From an uncultured Treponema sp. (GTDB lineage: Bacteria; Spirochaetota; Spirochaetia; Treponematales; Treponemataceae), in NCBI GenBank assembly GCA_947165895.1, contig CAMVCB010000003.1, forward strand, positions 310,001 through 374,000: a stretch of DNA of 64,000 nt, in the 5' to 3' direction. The notes below the pieces were generated by a model. The model searched no databases. It saw only the letters and a program-made list of their open reading frames with translations, and had not been told where the DNA came from. Below, in pieces: positions 16,641 to 26,862 of this stretch. A program made the translations under genes and the position numbers. Positions within the stretch are counted from its first letter, which is position 1. Each line of letters starts with the position of its first letter.

Positions 16641-18218
16641 ATGAGTAAACCTACAGGATTTATGGATTATAAAAGAATTGAAAACGGAAACCTTCCTCCT
16701 CTGGAGCGAATCGGGAATTTTAAGGAATTTCATCCTAAGCTTGATGAAAATGCAAGACGGGAGCAGGCTGCCCGATGCATGAACTGCGGAGTTCCAATGT
16801 GCGGTTCCGCAATCAGGCTCAAGGGAATGGTAACCGGCTGTCCCCTTCACAACTACATTCCAGAATGGAACGATGCCCTTTACAAGGGCCAGTTTGATAT
16901 GGCGGCCTGGCGTCTCCTTAAAACTTCAAATTTCCCGGAGTTTACAGGCCGCGTCTGCCCTGCCCTCTGCGAAAAAGCCTGCAACTGCGGAAGCCCGACT
17001 GTCGGCGAAGGCTCGGTTACAATTCACGACAACGAGCTTTTTATCATCGAAAAGGCCTTCCAGACAGGCTACATGAAGCCTGAAGTTCCAGCCCGCCGAA
17101 GCGGTAAGAAAGTTGCCGTAATCGGTTCAGGACCCAGCGGACTGGCAGTAGCAGACAGTCTCAACCGCCGCGGCCACAGTGTTACGGTTTTTGAACGCGA
17201 AGACCGGGCCGGCGGACTTTTGATGTACGGAATCCCTAACATGAAGCTGGAAAAATCAATTATCGAGCGCCGCATAGAACTGATGAAAAAAGAAGGTGTT
17301 GTCTTTGTTTTTAATGCTGATGTCGGACGTTCTGCATCTGCCCAGCATATCCTTAATGAATTTGATGCCGTTGCCCTTTGCTGCGGTGCAAAAAAAGCCA
17401 GAGCACTTTCGGCTGCCGGGGTAGAAAAACTTGCCACGGGTCAGCAGGGTGCGGACGGCGGAATGATGTTTGCCGTAGACTTCCTGAAAGCCGTAACAAA
17501 ATGCGTAATTTCAACAAGTGATGCACTGGAAAAAATCAGCATGCAGCCTACCAACGGCCAGATTGCCCAGATGCTGAGCCAGCGTCACGGAATAGAAGTA
17601 GCAGGAAAGCACCTTGTAATAGTTGGTGGCGGTGATACAGGAAACGACTGCTGCGGTTCTTCAATCCGCCTGGGAGCCGCAAGTGTCACCCAGATTGAAA
17701 TGATGCCCTGCCCGCCGCTTGAGCGTGCCCCAAATAACCCATGGCCGGAGTGGCCTAAAACCCTCAAGGTTGATTACGGTGCAGAAGAATCAATCGCAAA
17801 GTTCGGCCAGGACCCCCGCATTTATGAAACAACCGTAAAAGAGGTAATCAGCGAAAACGGACACATTAAGGCTGTATGCACTGTTGAAGTTGAATTCAAA
17901 ATGATTGACGGAAAACGCCAGCTTGTAGAACGCCCGGGAACAGAAAAAACTCTGCCCTGCGATCTGCTTCTGGTTGCCGCAGGCTTTACCGGCTGCGAAG
18001 AATACACGGCAAATGCATTCGGCGTAGAGCTTGGAGAGCGGGGAACTGTAAAATCGCAGGGTCAGGCTGATCCAGAGTCCGCAAATCCTGACGGTTACAC
18101 AACAAGCCGGGCAAAAGTTTTCACTGCGGGCGACATGCACCGGGGTCAGTCACTGGTAGTATGGGCCATAGCCGAAGGCCGCGAATGCGCCCGGGAAATT
18201 GATAAGTATCTGCTGTAA
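16641..18218 (+). CDS. gltD: Glutamate synthase, small subunit
   Basis: FAD- and NAD(P)H-dependent subunit that passes electrons to GltB; 525 residues, slightly longer than the usual ~470-490. N-terminal iron-sulfur cysteines occur in AARCMNCGVPMCG and VCPALCEKACNCG. The FAD-binding motif is GSGPSGLAVADSLNRRG, and the NAD(P)H motif is VIVGGGDTGNDC. The C-terminal FAD segment is VFTAGDMHRGQSLVVWAI. It lies 29 nt after gltB with an AGGAG site, in one operon. Confidence 0.95.
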   Translation: MSKPTGFMDYKRIENGNLPPLERIGNFKEFHPKLDENARREQAARCMNCGVPMCGSAIRLKGMVTGCPLHNYIPEWNDALYKGQFDMAAWRLLKTSNFPEFTGRVCPALCEKACNCGSPTVGEGSVTIHDNELFIIEKAFQTGYMKPEVPARRSGKKVAVIGSGPSGLAVADSLNRRGHSVTVFEREDRAGGLLMYGIPNMKLEKSIIERRIELMKKEGVVFVFNADVGRSASAQHILNEFDAVALCCGAKKARALSAAGVEKLATGQQGADGGMMFAVDFLKAVTKCVISTSDALEKISMQPTNGQIAQMLSQRHGIEVAGKHLVIVGGGDTGNDCCGSSIRLGAASVTQIEMMPCPPLERAPNNPWPEWPKTLKVDYGAEESIAKFGQDPRIYETTVKEVISENGHIKAVCTVEVEFKMIDGKRQLVERPGTEKTLPCDLLLVAAGFTGCEEYTANAFGVELGERGTVKSQGQADPESANPDGYTTSRAKVFTAGDMHRGQSLVVWAIAEGRECAREIDKYLL

Positions 18219-18219
18219 T

Positions 18220-18373
18220 TAAAAGTGACTCCCGGTCACAAAACGTGGTTCAAAACCGCGCGATATCGCGCTACACGTATTGTGTGGTAAAGTAACTATT
18301 GAACCTGCCGCTCACGCGGCAGCCACACAATAAGTGTTTTTGCCCCACGTTTTGCTCCCTCGCGTCACTTTTA
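18220..18373. repeat. Multi-stem structured repeat, copy A
   Basis: 154-bp nested inverted repeat between the convergent gltD and ANTAR genes. Stems in order: outer TAAAAGTGAC / GTCACTTTTA; second CAAAACGTGG / CCACGTTTTG; a GCGCGATATCGCGC palindrome; ACAC / GTGT; TATTGTGTGG / CCACACAATA; tip CTGCCGC / GCGGCAG. The unpaired blocks CTCCCGGTCA and CTCCCTCGCG, the 27-bp core at 18251-18277 and AGTGTTTTTG are shared with copy B at 42533-42678, while the stems differ and covary. Confidence 0.85.
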
Positions 18374-18416
18374 CTTCCCCCTCCTCCCTATAACCTGACA
18401 CCTAAAACCTGAAACT

Positions 18417-18983
18417 TTACCCGTAAGTCCTTATTACATCATCCGCTACCGCAATCCGCTTCATGCCCTTATCCATGGCTTCTTTTTCAAGAAAGCGGTG
18501 GGCTTCCTGCTCGGTCATTTTCAGATTCTGCATCAAAAGCATTTTTGCCCGGTTCACGACGCGGATTTCTTCCATTTTAGTTTTAAGCTTTACAGTCTGG
18601 CTGGAAAGAGTCTGAACCTTGTACTGAACGGCAATAGCAGCCTTTATCATGTTATAAAAGTAAAAGGGCTCAAAAGGCTTGGTCGCCGTCAGAACACCAA
18701 AGCCTTCAACCCGGTAAGAAACTTCATCAAAATGTTCGGCCGGAACTAAAAGCAAAACCGTAGAATAGCCCTCCGAAACGTTCACCGCAAAATCAATATC
18801 AAAGCCGTCGCCGGAATCAACTATGATTATGCTGAAGGTACGTTCTCCCGAAAGCCTGCGCGCCTCGTTAAAATCCGAAGTTGAGGTCAGCTCAAAAAGA
18901 GGCGGAATAAGAAAAGCCGAAATTTGAGAAATAATTTTACTGTCGTGCGAAACTAAAAGTACGCTGTGACAATCTGCTTCCAT
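18417..18983 (-). CDS. ANTAR-domain response regulator (RNA-binding antiterminator)
   Basis: 188 residues. A degenerate receiver-like N-terminal domain starts SVLLVSHDSKIISQISAFL and has IIIVDSG at the usual phosphoacceptor position. A coiled coil (~125-140) links it to a C-terminal ANTAR domain: NRAKMLLMQNLKMTEQEAHRFLEKEAMDKG. ANTAR proteins bind paired RNA hairpins and stop terminators from forming, often in nitrogen-metabolism mRNAs. The gene is 11 nt downstream of type I glutamine synthetase. The hairpin-rich leaders of glnN, gltB and pyrG in this window are natural candidate targets (inference). Confidence 0.85.
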   Translation of the reverse strand: MEADCHSVLLVSHDSKIISQISAFLIPPLFELTSTSDFNEARRLSGERTFSIIIVDSGDGFDIDFAVNVSEGYSTVLLLVPAEHFDEVSYRVEGFGVLTATKPFEPFYFYNMIKAAIAVQYKVQTLSSQTVKLKTKMEEIRVVNRAKMLLMQNLKMTEQEAHRFLEKEAMDKGMKRIAVADDVIRTYG

Positions 18984-18994
18984 CGTACCACCGT

Positions 18995-20242
18995 TTAGAA
19001 TTCAAAATCGCCAAGAACAGCTTTCACAAATGTGCTTTTTTCTGCAATTTCACGGGCTTCTTCAAGCGACTGAGGCAGGGTTTTAAAGCCAAGTCGGGCC
19101 GCAACCTTATTGTCAAAAAGATTTTCCTCTGTTGAAGCAGGGGCCTTTATCTTATTCTGAATTCCTTCAATCACAGCATTGATAATCAGAGTCAGGGCAA
19201 GATAAATATTGCAGAGAGGATCCGGCGAACGGAGCTCCAGGCGGGCACTTCCTTTTGTTGCCGGCAGGCGAATCAAAGCCGAGCGGTTTTCGCGTCCCCA
19301 GCTTACATATTTAGGCGCCTTGGAAGAACCAAGACGGTTATAGGAATTTTCCGACGGATTGAGAAAATATGTAATTTCTTCTATATATTTATATATTCCG
19401 CCAAGCAGGTAAGGTAAAAGCTCTTCGTCCCTGCCGGCGCCAGCGGAAGCCACATTTCCTGCAGCCCGGGCAACACCACTTCCAGCGCCCGCCTTCCTGT
19501 AAGAAATATTGATGTGCATTCCGTTTCCGGCTTCACCCGCAAGCGGCTTAGGAGAAAAATCAGCATAAAGACCGTTGGAAGCCGCCTTTGTATTTACAAT
19601 CCACTTAAAGGTCGAAACATTGTCGGCCGCAGTCAGGGCATCCGAATAGCGGAAATCGATTTCGTTCTGACCGGGCCCTTCCTCGTGGTGGCTGGCTTCC
19701 GGCGTAATTCCCATCTGTTCAAGAGTAAAGCAGATGTCGCGGCGGATATTTTCCCCGTGGTCTTCCGGCGCAATATCCATGTAGCTTGCCCTGTCAAAAG
19801 GAACTTTTGTCGGCTCTCCCTTTTCATCCAGCTTAAAAAGATAGAATTCAACCTCGGTACCAACCATCAGCTCAATTCCGCATTCCTTTTTCAGCCGCTG
19901 GCAGGCCGCCTTCAAAAGGGAACGGCTGTCTTTTTTGTAAGCCTGGCCGTCCGGTGTCTGAATATCACAGAACATGCGCACAACCTTCCCGGTCATAGGC
20001 CGCCATGGAATTATGGCAAGAGTTGACGGGTCCGGCAGCAGAAACAAATCCGATTTTTCAGGCCCTTCAAAGCCCAGAACTCCCGAAGCATCAATTGCGA
20101 TTCCTTCGTTAAAGGCCCGCTCCAGCTCCGTCGGCATTATCGAAATATTTTTCTGCTTTCCCGCAATGTCAAAAAATGCAAGCCTGATAAACTTTACGTC
20201 CTCTTCCTGCACAAAATCCAAAACTTCTTCCTGTGTGTACAT
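18995..20242 (-). CDS. glnA: Glutamine synthetase type I
   Basis: Second glutamine synthetase, 415 residues, of the shorter type I (GSI-alpha-like) class. Motifs seen: GTEVEFYLF, the HHEEGPGQNEIDFRY ammonia/metal region, GNGMHINIS and NRLGSSKAPKYVSW. The late RLELRSPDP carries the active-site Arg and Glu. Residues ~251-270 form a Gly/Ala/Ser-rich insert absent from the family pattern. No adenylylation-site Tyr motif (NLYDLP-like) is evident. It is preceded by pyrG (25-nt gap) and followed by the ANTAR gene, apparently one operon. Alternative roles such as gamma-glutamyl-amine synthesis are possible for short GS-like proteins. Confidence 0.85.
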   Translation of the reverse strand: MYTQEEVLDFVQEEDVKFIRLAFFDIAGKQKNISIMPTELERAFNEGIAIDASGVLGFEGPEKSDLFLLPDPSTLAIIPWRPMTGKVVRMFCDIQTPDGQAYKKDSRSLLKAACQRLKKECGIELMVGTEVEFYLFKLDEKGEPTKVPFDRASYMDIAPEDHGENIRRDICFTLEQMGITPEASHHEEGPGQNEIDFRYSDALTAADNVSTFKWIVNTKAASNGLYADFSPKPLAGEAGNGMHINISYRKAGAGSGVARAAGNVASAGAGRDEELLPYLLGGIYKYIEEITYFLNPSENSYNRLGSSKAPKYVSWGRENRSALIRLPATKGSARLELRSPDPLCNIYLALTLIINAVIEGIQNKIKAPASTEENLFDNKVAARLGFKTLPQSLEEAREIAEKSTFVKAVLGDFEF

Positions 20243-20267
20243 TTATCGCGTACCCCCGCATTACAAA

Positions 20268-21986
<1,719 letters not shown>

Positions 21987-21992
21987 CTACGT

Positions 21993-22056
21993 TAAAAAAA
22001 AAAGGCGTCCATTCCATCCGACGACAATAATGCCGTCAAATCGAATGAACGCCTTT
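21993..22056 (-). terminator. Terminator/attenuator in the pyrG leader
   Basis: On the minus strand the outer stem AAAGGCGT / ACGCCTTT (22056-22049 with 22008-22001) encloses CATTC/GAATG and GACG/CGTC pairs and is followed by about ten T residues. It could end transcription from the formate/nitrite channel operon or act as a leader attenuator of pyrG-glnA. Its nested form is like the glnN leader hairpin. Confidence 0.7.
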
Positions 22057-22134
22057 GTTCAAATCCTTTTAATTTTAAGATTTTGACTTCAGCCTGTCAA
22101 GGAGAAGAATCATCAGCAAATCTTTACAGACTTT

Positions 22135-22239
22135 TTACTTTTTCAGGCTGCAGCAGCCCTTCAAAATGAGAGTAAAAACTGCAACTCCCGCAAGCTCAGC
22201 AAGCAATACAAGAGCAGTCAATCCTATCATATGAACCAT
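22135..22239 (-). CDS. 34-residue hydrophobic protein coupled to the FNT channel
   Basis: A short frame encoding MVHMIGLTALVLLAELAGVA followed by VFTLILKGCCSLKK. Its ATG overlaps the channel-gene stop (TAATG), and a GGGAGG ribosome site lies in the last codons of that gene, so translation is very likely coupled. It forms one membrane-spanning helix followed by a Cys-Cys and a basic tail. Too short to classify; I do not recognise a family. It could be an accessory subunit of the channel or a small regulator of it. Confidence 0.6.
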   Translation of the reverse strand: MVHMIGLTALVLLAELAGVAVFTLILKGCCSLKK

Positions 22240-23108
22240 TATGCTACCTCCCTGGCAACGCCGATATCTTTTTTATTTCCCTTACCCAAATTCAGATAAA
22301 CAAGCGGCAATCCAAGACAGATTGCTCCACCGATAATATTTCCCAGAGTTACCGGAATCAGATTACCGATAAGATAAGATTTCAGATTAAGAGCCTGAAG
22401 CTTTTCGGCTGTAAGGCCCAGCTGTCCGGTAGCAATTCCGGCATAAGCAGGCTGATGACTTGCAATCAATCCGGCAGTAATGTAATACATATTTGCAACA
22501 CAGTGTTCAAAGCCTTCCGTAACAAAAAGCATGATTACAAAAAAGATTGCCACAAGCTTTCCTGTAACATCTTTAGCGGCCCCTGCCATAACAATAGCGG
22601 CACAAACCAGAATATTGCACAAAATCCCCGAAACCAGGGCAGCAGAAAAAGATAAATTTACCTTCCCCAGAGCCACCTTTATTGAATAGGCTCCAAGAAG
22701 TCCTGCCGAATAATTAAACTGACCGCTTAAAAATGCCCCGTAAGCAAGAAGACTTGCTCCCAGCATATTTCCAGCAAAAACCACAGCCAGTACCCTGATT
22801 ACGCTCAAAAGCGATTGTTCTTTTGTAAAACAGCTCATTGCCATAAGGCAGTCGCCGGTAAAAAGCTCACCGCCAGTCAAAACAATCATCATAAGGCCAA
22901 CCGGGAAAACTACGGCACTTGCCAGCCTTGCAAGGCCTACATTAGAAATGGCATGGGAAGCAACGTTTCCTGCACTGGCACCAAAAGCAATCATTGCTCC
23001 GGCTAAAACAGCTTTTAAAAATAATTTTGAAAAAGGGCATTTTACCTTAGCTTCGCAGCCTGAAATATAATCTTCTGCAACCTGCCCTGCGCTTTTTATT
23101 CCGTCCAT
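22239..23108 (-). CDS. Formate/nitrite transporter family channel
   Basis: Pentameric inner-membrane anion channel of the FocA/NirC/HSC family, 289 residues with six hydrophobic helices. Family regions seen: FLKAVLAGAMIAFGASAGN, VLTGGELFTGDCL and GNMLGASLLAY (the omega-loop region). The later FVTEGFEHCVANMYYITAGL contains the conserved pore His. Formate export or import, or nitrite transport, cannot be told apart from sequence alone; a fermenting spirochaete makes formate likely. The divergent TetR gene is its probable regulator. Confidence 0.88.
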   Translation of the reverse strand: MDGIKSAGQVAEDYISGCEAKVKCPFSKLFLKAVLAGAMIAFGASAGNVASHAISNVGLARLASAVVFPVGLMMIVLTGGELFTGDCLMAMSCFTKEQSLLSVIRVLAVVFAGNMLGASLLAYGAFLSGQFNYSAGLLGAYSIKVALGKVNLSFSAALVSGILCNILVCAAIVMAGAAKDVTGKLVAIFFVIMLFVTEGFEHCVANMYYITAGLIASHQPAYAGIATGQLGLTAEKLQALNLKSYLIGNLIPVTLGNIIGGAICLGLPLVYLNLGKGNKKDIGVAREVA

Positions 23109-23242
23109 TTTTCTCTCTTTTTTATTGGATTTTTTCAGATTTTATTCAGGGGCAGGGACCTTCTCAATTATATTTGAAGTTAAATAAGTAAAATAAGTAT
23201 TTAAACTTTTTTTTGGTGAAATCTGACCAGGAAAAACTTATC

Positions 23243-23271
23243 TTGACTTAATAATATAACACTGTTAATTT
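23243..23271 (+). promoter_or_regulatory. Promoter candidate of the tetR gene
   Basis: TTGACT (23243-23248), 17-bp spacer, TAATTT (23266-23271), 24 bp before the TetR ATG in the divergent intergenic region. The -10 is only a partial match. Confidence 0.45.
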
Positions 23272-23295
23272 ATTGATAAATAAGACGGGGCTATA

Positions 23296-23895
23296 ATGAG
23301 AAATCCAAATACAGAAATCATTCCAACAATAAAAAAACGTACTCTGGAACTTCTGATGGAAAAAAATCCTGACCAGATTGGCATGCGTGATATTGCAAAG
23401 GCCTGCGGAATCACCGCAACCAATATTTATCACTATTACAGGGATAAGGACAGCCTTTTTCAGGCAATCGGCCTTGATTCAATCCGGGCACTGAATGAAA
23501 AAATAAAAGCATCCAGCCTGCAAGGAAGTGACTGCAAAGCTAATATAAAAAATGCAATTTCAACTTTCCGCGACTGGTGCTTTGAAAATCCCCGCCTTGC
23601 CCTTCTTGTAATGCAGGGTTTTAAATCTGCTGATGATGCAAATGCCGATATAATAGAAGAATATTACGTCTGCAACCGGACAGGCGAAGAACTTTTGAAA
23701 AAAGCGCTTGAAGAAGGCCTGGCAGAATCCCAAAATCCGCGGCTGGAGGTCGGACTTCTGATATCGGGACTCTGGGGCTGCATAGAACAGGTTCTTTTGA
23801 AAAAAAGCAATGTTGAATACTGGGAAAGGGGCACAGCCTTTACAGATGCCTTTATCGACCTCTGGATGAAATCAATTTTTCCTGCCGACCGCTAA
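23296..23895 (+). CDS. TetR/AcrR-family regulator
   Basis: 199-residue repressor-type protein. The N-terminal helix-turn-helix is IGMRDIAKACGITATNIYHYYRDKDSLFQA at residues ~29-58. The C-terminal part is an all-helical ligand-binding domain with a long ENPRLALLVMQGFKSADD segment. It is divergent from the formate/nitrite channel gene, which suggests control of that operon. The ligand is unknown. Confidence 0.85.
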   Translation: MRNPNTEIIPTIKKRTLELLMEKNPDQIGMRDIAKACGITATNIYHYYRDKDSLFQAIGLDSIRALNEKIKASSLQGSDCKANIKNAISTFRDWCFENPRLALLVMQGFKSADDANADIIEEYYVCNRTGEELLKKALEEGLAESQNPRLEVGLLISGLWGCIEQVLLKKSNVEYWERGTAFTDAFIDLWMKSIFPADR

Positions 23896-23899
23896 GCTG

Positions 23900-24508
23900 T
23901 TAATTCAGCGTAAATTTTACCGGGTAGCGGTAACGGACAGCGCAGGCTTTTCCGTTGGCATTTGCCGGAATGCAGGTAATTCCCTGCAGGGCAGAAAGGG
24001 CCGCCTGGGCAAAACCGTGGCCGGGATCCTTCAAAACCTTGATGTTTTTTATCTGACCTTTGCTGTCAATAAAAAGCTCCAGGTAAACGACCGCCTCAAT
24101 TCCCTGCTTCAAGGCCATAGGCGGATAAACAATCCGTGAAAGAACCTCCCGGCCCGGAATCACCGGCACAGTAGAAATCTTATGCTGGGGAAGATATTCA
24201 ATCTGCTCTTCTTCCCTTACAACCTCTTCCTTTGTTTCAAGGATTTTTTCAGAGGCCTTAGGCTGATTAGAAACCTTTACGACATCTTTTTTTTCTACAG
24301 GCTTTGGAGCCGGCTTTACATATTCCTGAACATCCACCAGCTTAAAAACTTCCGCTTCACGAAAATCCACCGTCTCCACAGAATCGGCCTTGCTGGAAAA
24401 ATTAAAAAAGCAGATTGCCCCTACATGAAGAAAAAGCACCAGGACAAAAAGAAGGGGCCGTGTCAGCGGAGCCAGCCTTGTAAATCTTGCAATCGTATTT
24501 TCACTCAT
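23900..24508 (-). CDS. tonB: TonB-family energy transducer
   Basis: 202 residues. A single N-terminal membrane helix (~16-35) is followed by a Pro/Lys-rich periplasmic linker (VKPAPKPVEKKDVVK) and a C-terminal TonB domain: VYPPMALKQGIEAVVYLELF and a final AVRYRYPVKFTLN. It couples the ExbBD proton-driven motor to an outer-membrane partner. No TonB-dependent receptor gene is in the window. The ATG follows the exbD stop by one nucleotide. Confidence 0.88.
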   Translation of the reverse strand: MSENTIARFTRLAPLTRPLLFVLVLFLHVGAICFFNFSSKADSVETVDFREAEVFKLVDVQEYVKPAPKPVEKKDVVKVSNQPKASEKILETKEEVVREEEQIEYLPQHKISTVPVIPGREVLSRIVYPPMALKQGIEAVVYLELFIDSKGQIKNIKVLKDPGHGFAQAALSALQGITCIPANANGKACAVRYRYPVKFTLN

Positions 24509-24509
24509 T

Positions 24510-24914
24510 TTAAGTCCTCTCCTTAATCACAAAGCTGACAACCCTGTGCTGCAGATTCTGCAAAACCGAAACCACGGAATTTACATATTTGTAAGGCGTG
24601 TCCTTATCAGCAATAATGTGAATCCTCACTCCGGGATTTTCAGCAATGGCCCCTACAATTGCGCGTTCCAGCCCGATTCCGTCAAGAATTTCTCCGTCAG
24701 CAGAAACCAGCCCGTTTTTCTGAACCCAGATTTCAAAGTTCTTATCTGCCTGAGTTCTTTCAAGTATCCTGCTTTCCGGATAATTAATTTTTTCTTCATA
24801 ACGCTGATTCATAAGCGAAATCAGCATGATAAAAATCAAAAGCAGAAAGCCTATATCCGACATTGAAGAAGTTGTAATCGAAGGATTTCTTCTCTTTTTT
24901 TTGATGTTAACCAT
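24510..24914 (-). CDS. exbD: ExbD/TolR-family protein (second copy)
   Basis: 134 residues. The open frame extends upstream, but ATG at 24914 is chosen for its AGAGGAAGAGAG ribosome site and because it begins the usual basic MVNIKKKRRNPSI. One membrane helix carries the conserved Asp in SMSDIGFLLLIFIM. The periplasmic domain ends VVSVLQNLQHRVVSFVIKE. It is adjacent to another ExbD in the same operon. Confidence 0.85.
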   Translation of the reverse strand: MVNIKKKRRNPSITTSSMSDIGFLLLIFIMLISLMNQRYEEKINYPESRILERTQADKNFEIWVQKNGLVSADGEILDGIGLERAIVGAIAENPGVRIHIIADKDTPYKYVNSVVSVLQNLQHRVVSFVIKERT

Positions 24915-24928
24915 TTTCTCTCTTCCTC

Positions 24929-25333
24929 TTAATCGTCCGTCATTCTGAAGGAAAAATTTTCTACCCGGCATTTTCTGATTGCAGAAATTACGTCCACTAC
25001 CTTCTGGTAGGCACATTCACTGTCAATTGAAAGCAGAAATGTAAGATTAGGCCAGGTTCTCAATTTTTCTTCAATTCTTGTTGTAAGGTCAGAAATATTA
25101 ATTTCCTTCCCCTCCATAATTATTTTTCCGTCTGCTTCAAGGCAACACTTAAAAATATCTTCCGTGTTTACGACAATCGGCTTTTCTTTGGACGGCAGAT
25201 TGAGCAGAAAGCCCTTGTTCACATTAAAACCCGCAATCACAATAAAAAAGATAATCAAAAGAAAGGAAAGGTCGTTCAGGGAGCCGGAAGATCCTGCATC
25301 CTCTACCTTGTGACGCACAAAACGCTTAATCAT
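24929..25333 (-). CDS. exbD: ExbD/TolR-family protein (first copy)
   Basis: 134 residues. The conserved membrane Asp is expected in the first helix, here GSLNDLSFLLIIFFIVIAGF with Asp in NDLSF. The periplasmic domain has LTFLLSIDSECAYQKVVDVIS, the typical ExbD ending. It lies 14 nt before the second copy and 22 nt after exbB. The two ExbD proteins differ clearly and may form a mixed dimer. Confidence 0.85.
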   Translation of the reverse strand: MIKRFVRHKVEDAGSSGSLNDLSFLLIIFFIVIAGFNVNKGFLLNLPSKEKPIVVNTEDIFKCCLEADGKIIMEGKEINISDLTTRIEEKLRTWPNLTFLLSIDSECAYQKVVDVISAIRKCRVENFSFRMTDD

Positions 25334-25355
25334 TTTAAATCTCCCCTGAAAATCC

Positions 25356-25982
25356 TTATGCTCCCATCAGCTCTGGAACAAGGTCGTTGATTGCCTTGGA
25401 GGTTTCAGCCGCAAAAGTATCTACCTTCTGAATCAAAAGGTTATAGGCAACAAGGGCAATGATTGCAATAATCAGACCAAATACAGTTGTGATTAGGGCT
25501 TCGTAAATGCCCCCTGCCACCAGCTGCGCATTTACATCAGTGGCAGTCGCAATTGACTGAAAGGCCCCGATCATTCCAGAAACAGTACCCAAAAAGCCTG
25601 TAAGTGGTGCAAGTGAAGAAAGGGCTGTAAGATAGTTAAAGCCGTTTTCCATACGGCGCAGACGTTCCTGTTCCTCAGCTTCTGCCGCCCTTTCCATGCG
25701 GTTTTCACCAAATTTTGCGTTCTGCAAAAGTGCCAGCAGAATTGTCGCAACTGTCTGTTTGTGAGAATATGAAGCCAGATATTTTTCTGCCTCATCCTTT
25801 TTGTTTTCAATAAGAAAGTTTTTTACGCGGTCCGAAATAGGGCTGACCTTGCAGTCATGCCATGCAAGATAAATGCAGCGTTCAATGACAATCGCAATTG
25901 TCGCAACCGAAAAGGCAAGAAGAACCCACATAAAAGGGCCGCCAAGCTTGAATAACTCAATTAAACTGAATCCGTTTTCCAT
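25356..25982 (-). CDS. exbB: ExbB/MotA/TolQ-family proton channel protein
   Basis: 208 residues with three membrane helices. The family core is ALSSLAPLTGFLGTVSGMIGAFQSIA, followed by VAGGIYEALITTVFGLIIAI. First gene of the exbB-exbD-exbD-tonB operon, with an AGGAG site before the ATG. Forms the proton-driven stator that energises TonB. Confidence 0.9.
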   Translation of the reverse strand: MENGFSLIELFKLGGPFMWVLLAFSVATIAIVIERCIYLAWHDCKVSPISDRVKNFLIENKKDEAEKYLASYSHKQTVATILLALLQNAKFGENRMERAAEAEEQERLRRMENGFNYLTALSSLAPLTGFLGTVSGMIGAFQSIATATDVNAQLVAGGIYEALITTVFGLIIAIIALVAYNLLIQKVDTFAAETSKAINDLVPELMGA

Positions 25983-26059
25983 TTTTAATCTCCTCTTATT
26001 TTATAGGACACCTCAAGTCTGGAAAACTGTCACTTTTTTACTGAGTTTTTTATATGATT

Positions 26060-26815
26060 TTAAATTTCCCCGTGAATAAGCTGATAGGCAATCGAGCCCG
26101 GTTTTGGACTTGCCGGGCAGTTATTTCTGTCAAACCACTGGGCATCAGTCAGCTCTTCTTTTTGAAGCACAATATCGCCGCTTTCATATTCAGCCGTAAA
26201 ACCAAGCATCAGCTGATCCGGGAAAGGCCAGCTCTGACTTCCGCGATAGAGAATGTTTTTTACCTTAAGGCCGGTTTCTTCAAAAATTTCCCGTTCAACC
26301 GCGTGCTCGGCAGATTCTCCTGCCTCAATAAAGCCCGCAATACAGGCATAAATATCCTGATTTCTCTGGGCATGGCGGGCAAGGAGGATTTTATCACCCT
26401 TTGTAACAAGAACAATGATGCAGGGTTCAATATGAGGGAAGGAAATCGTCTTACATTCCGGGCAGATTCTGGCAGTCAAAAGAGGATGCTCATCCAGTTT
26501 TTTTCCGCACTTCTGGCAGAATTTATGGGAAATACGCCAGTTCAAGAGGGATTTTCCCCTGAAAACCTGAAATTTTATATCTTCATTATCAGAATTTTCT
26601 GCAAAAAACTCGCGCAGAGGGATGCTTTTATAAGCGTCACCTAATTTTTCTGCCGAAGAAAGCCCCAGAACTTTTATACCGGTCTGTTTTTCTTCAAAAT
26701 ATTCCAGCAGTGGATTTTCAGCTTTAATCTTTTCAAACTCTGAAAATTCCGGCAAAGAACCATCAGCCTTCAAAACAATATCTTTTTCAAAAAGAACAAA
26801 AGCCCTTTCCTGCAT
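26060..26815 (-). CDS. nudC: NAD(+)/NADH pyrophosphatase (Nudix)
   Basis: Cleaves NAD(H) to NMN(H) and AMP and can remove NAD caps from RNA. 251 residues. A zinc ribbon has cysteines FCQKCGKK and ICPECKTI. The Nudix box is GFIEAGESAEHAVEREIFEETG. The NudC-specific SQPWPFP motif appears as SQSWPFPDQLMLGF. ATG at 26815 is preferred to the TTG before it, since AGGAGG lies nearby. It is a monocistronic-looking gene between exbB and the aldehyde dehydrogenase. Confidence 0.88.
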   Translation of the reverse strand: MQERAFVLFEKDIVLKADGSLPEFSEFEKIKAENPLLEYFEEKQTGIKVLGLSSAEKLGDAYKSIPLREFFAENSDNEDIKFQVFRGKSLLNWRISHKFCQKCGKKLDEHPLLTARICPECKTISFPHIEPCIIVLVTKGDKILLARHAQRNQDIYACIAGFIEAGESAEHAVEREIFEETGLKVKNILYRGSQSWPFPDQLMLGFTAEYESGDIVLQKEELTDAQWFDRNNCPASPKPGSIAYQLIHGEI

Positions 26816-26862
26816 CAAAAAGCCTCCTGCTTTCTATTTTGCAATTATTTATGTTATTATCT

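Noticed and set aside
18220..18373. Multi-stem repeats considered as integron attC sites
   Set aside because: No integrase gene, no cassette array and no clear attC core sites at the ends; the nested stem layout is more complex than attC.
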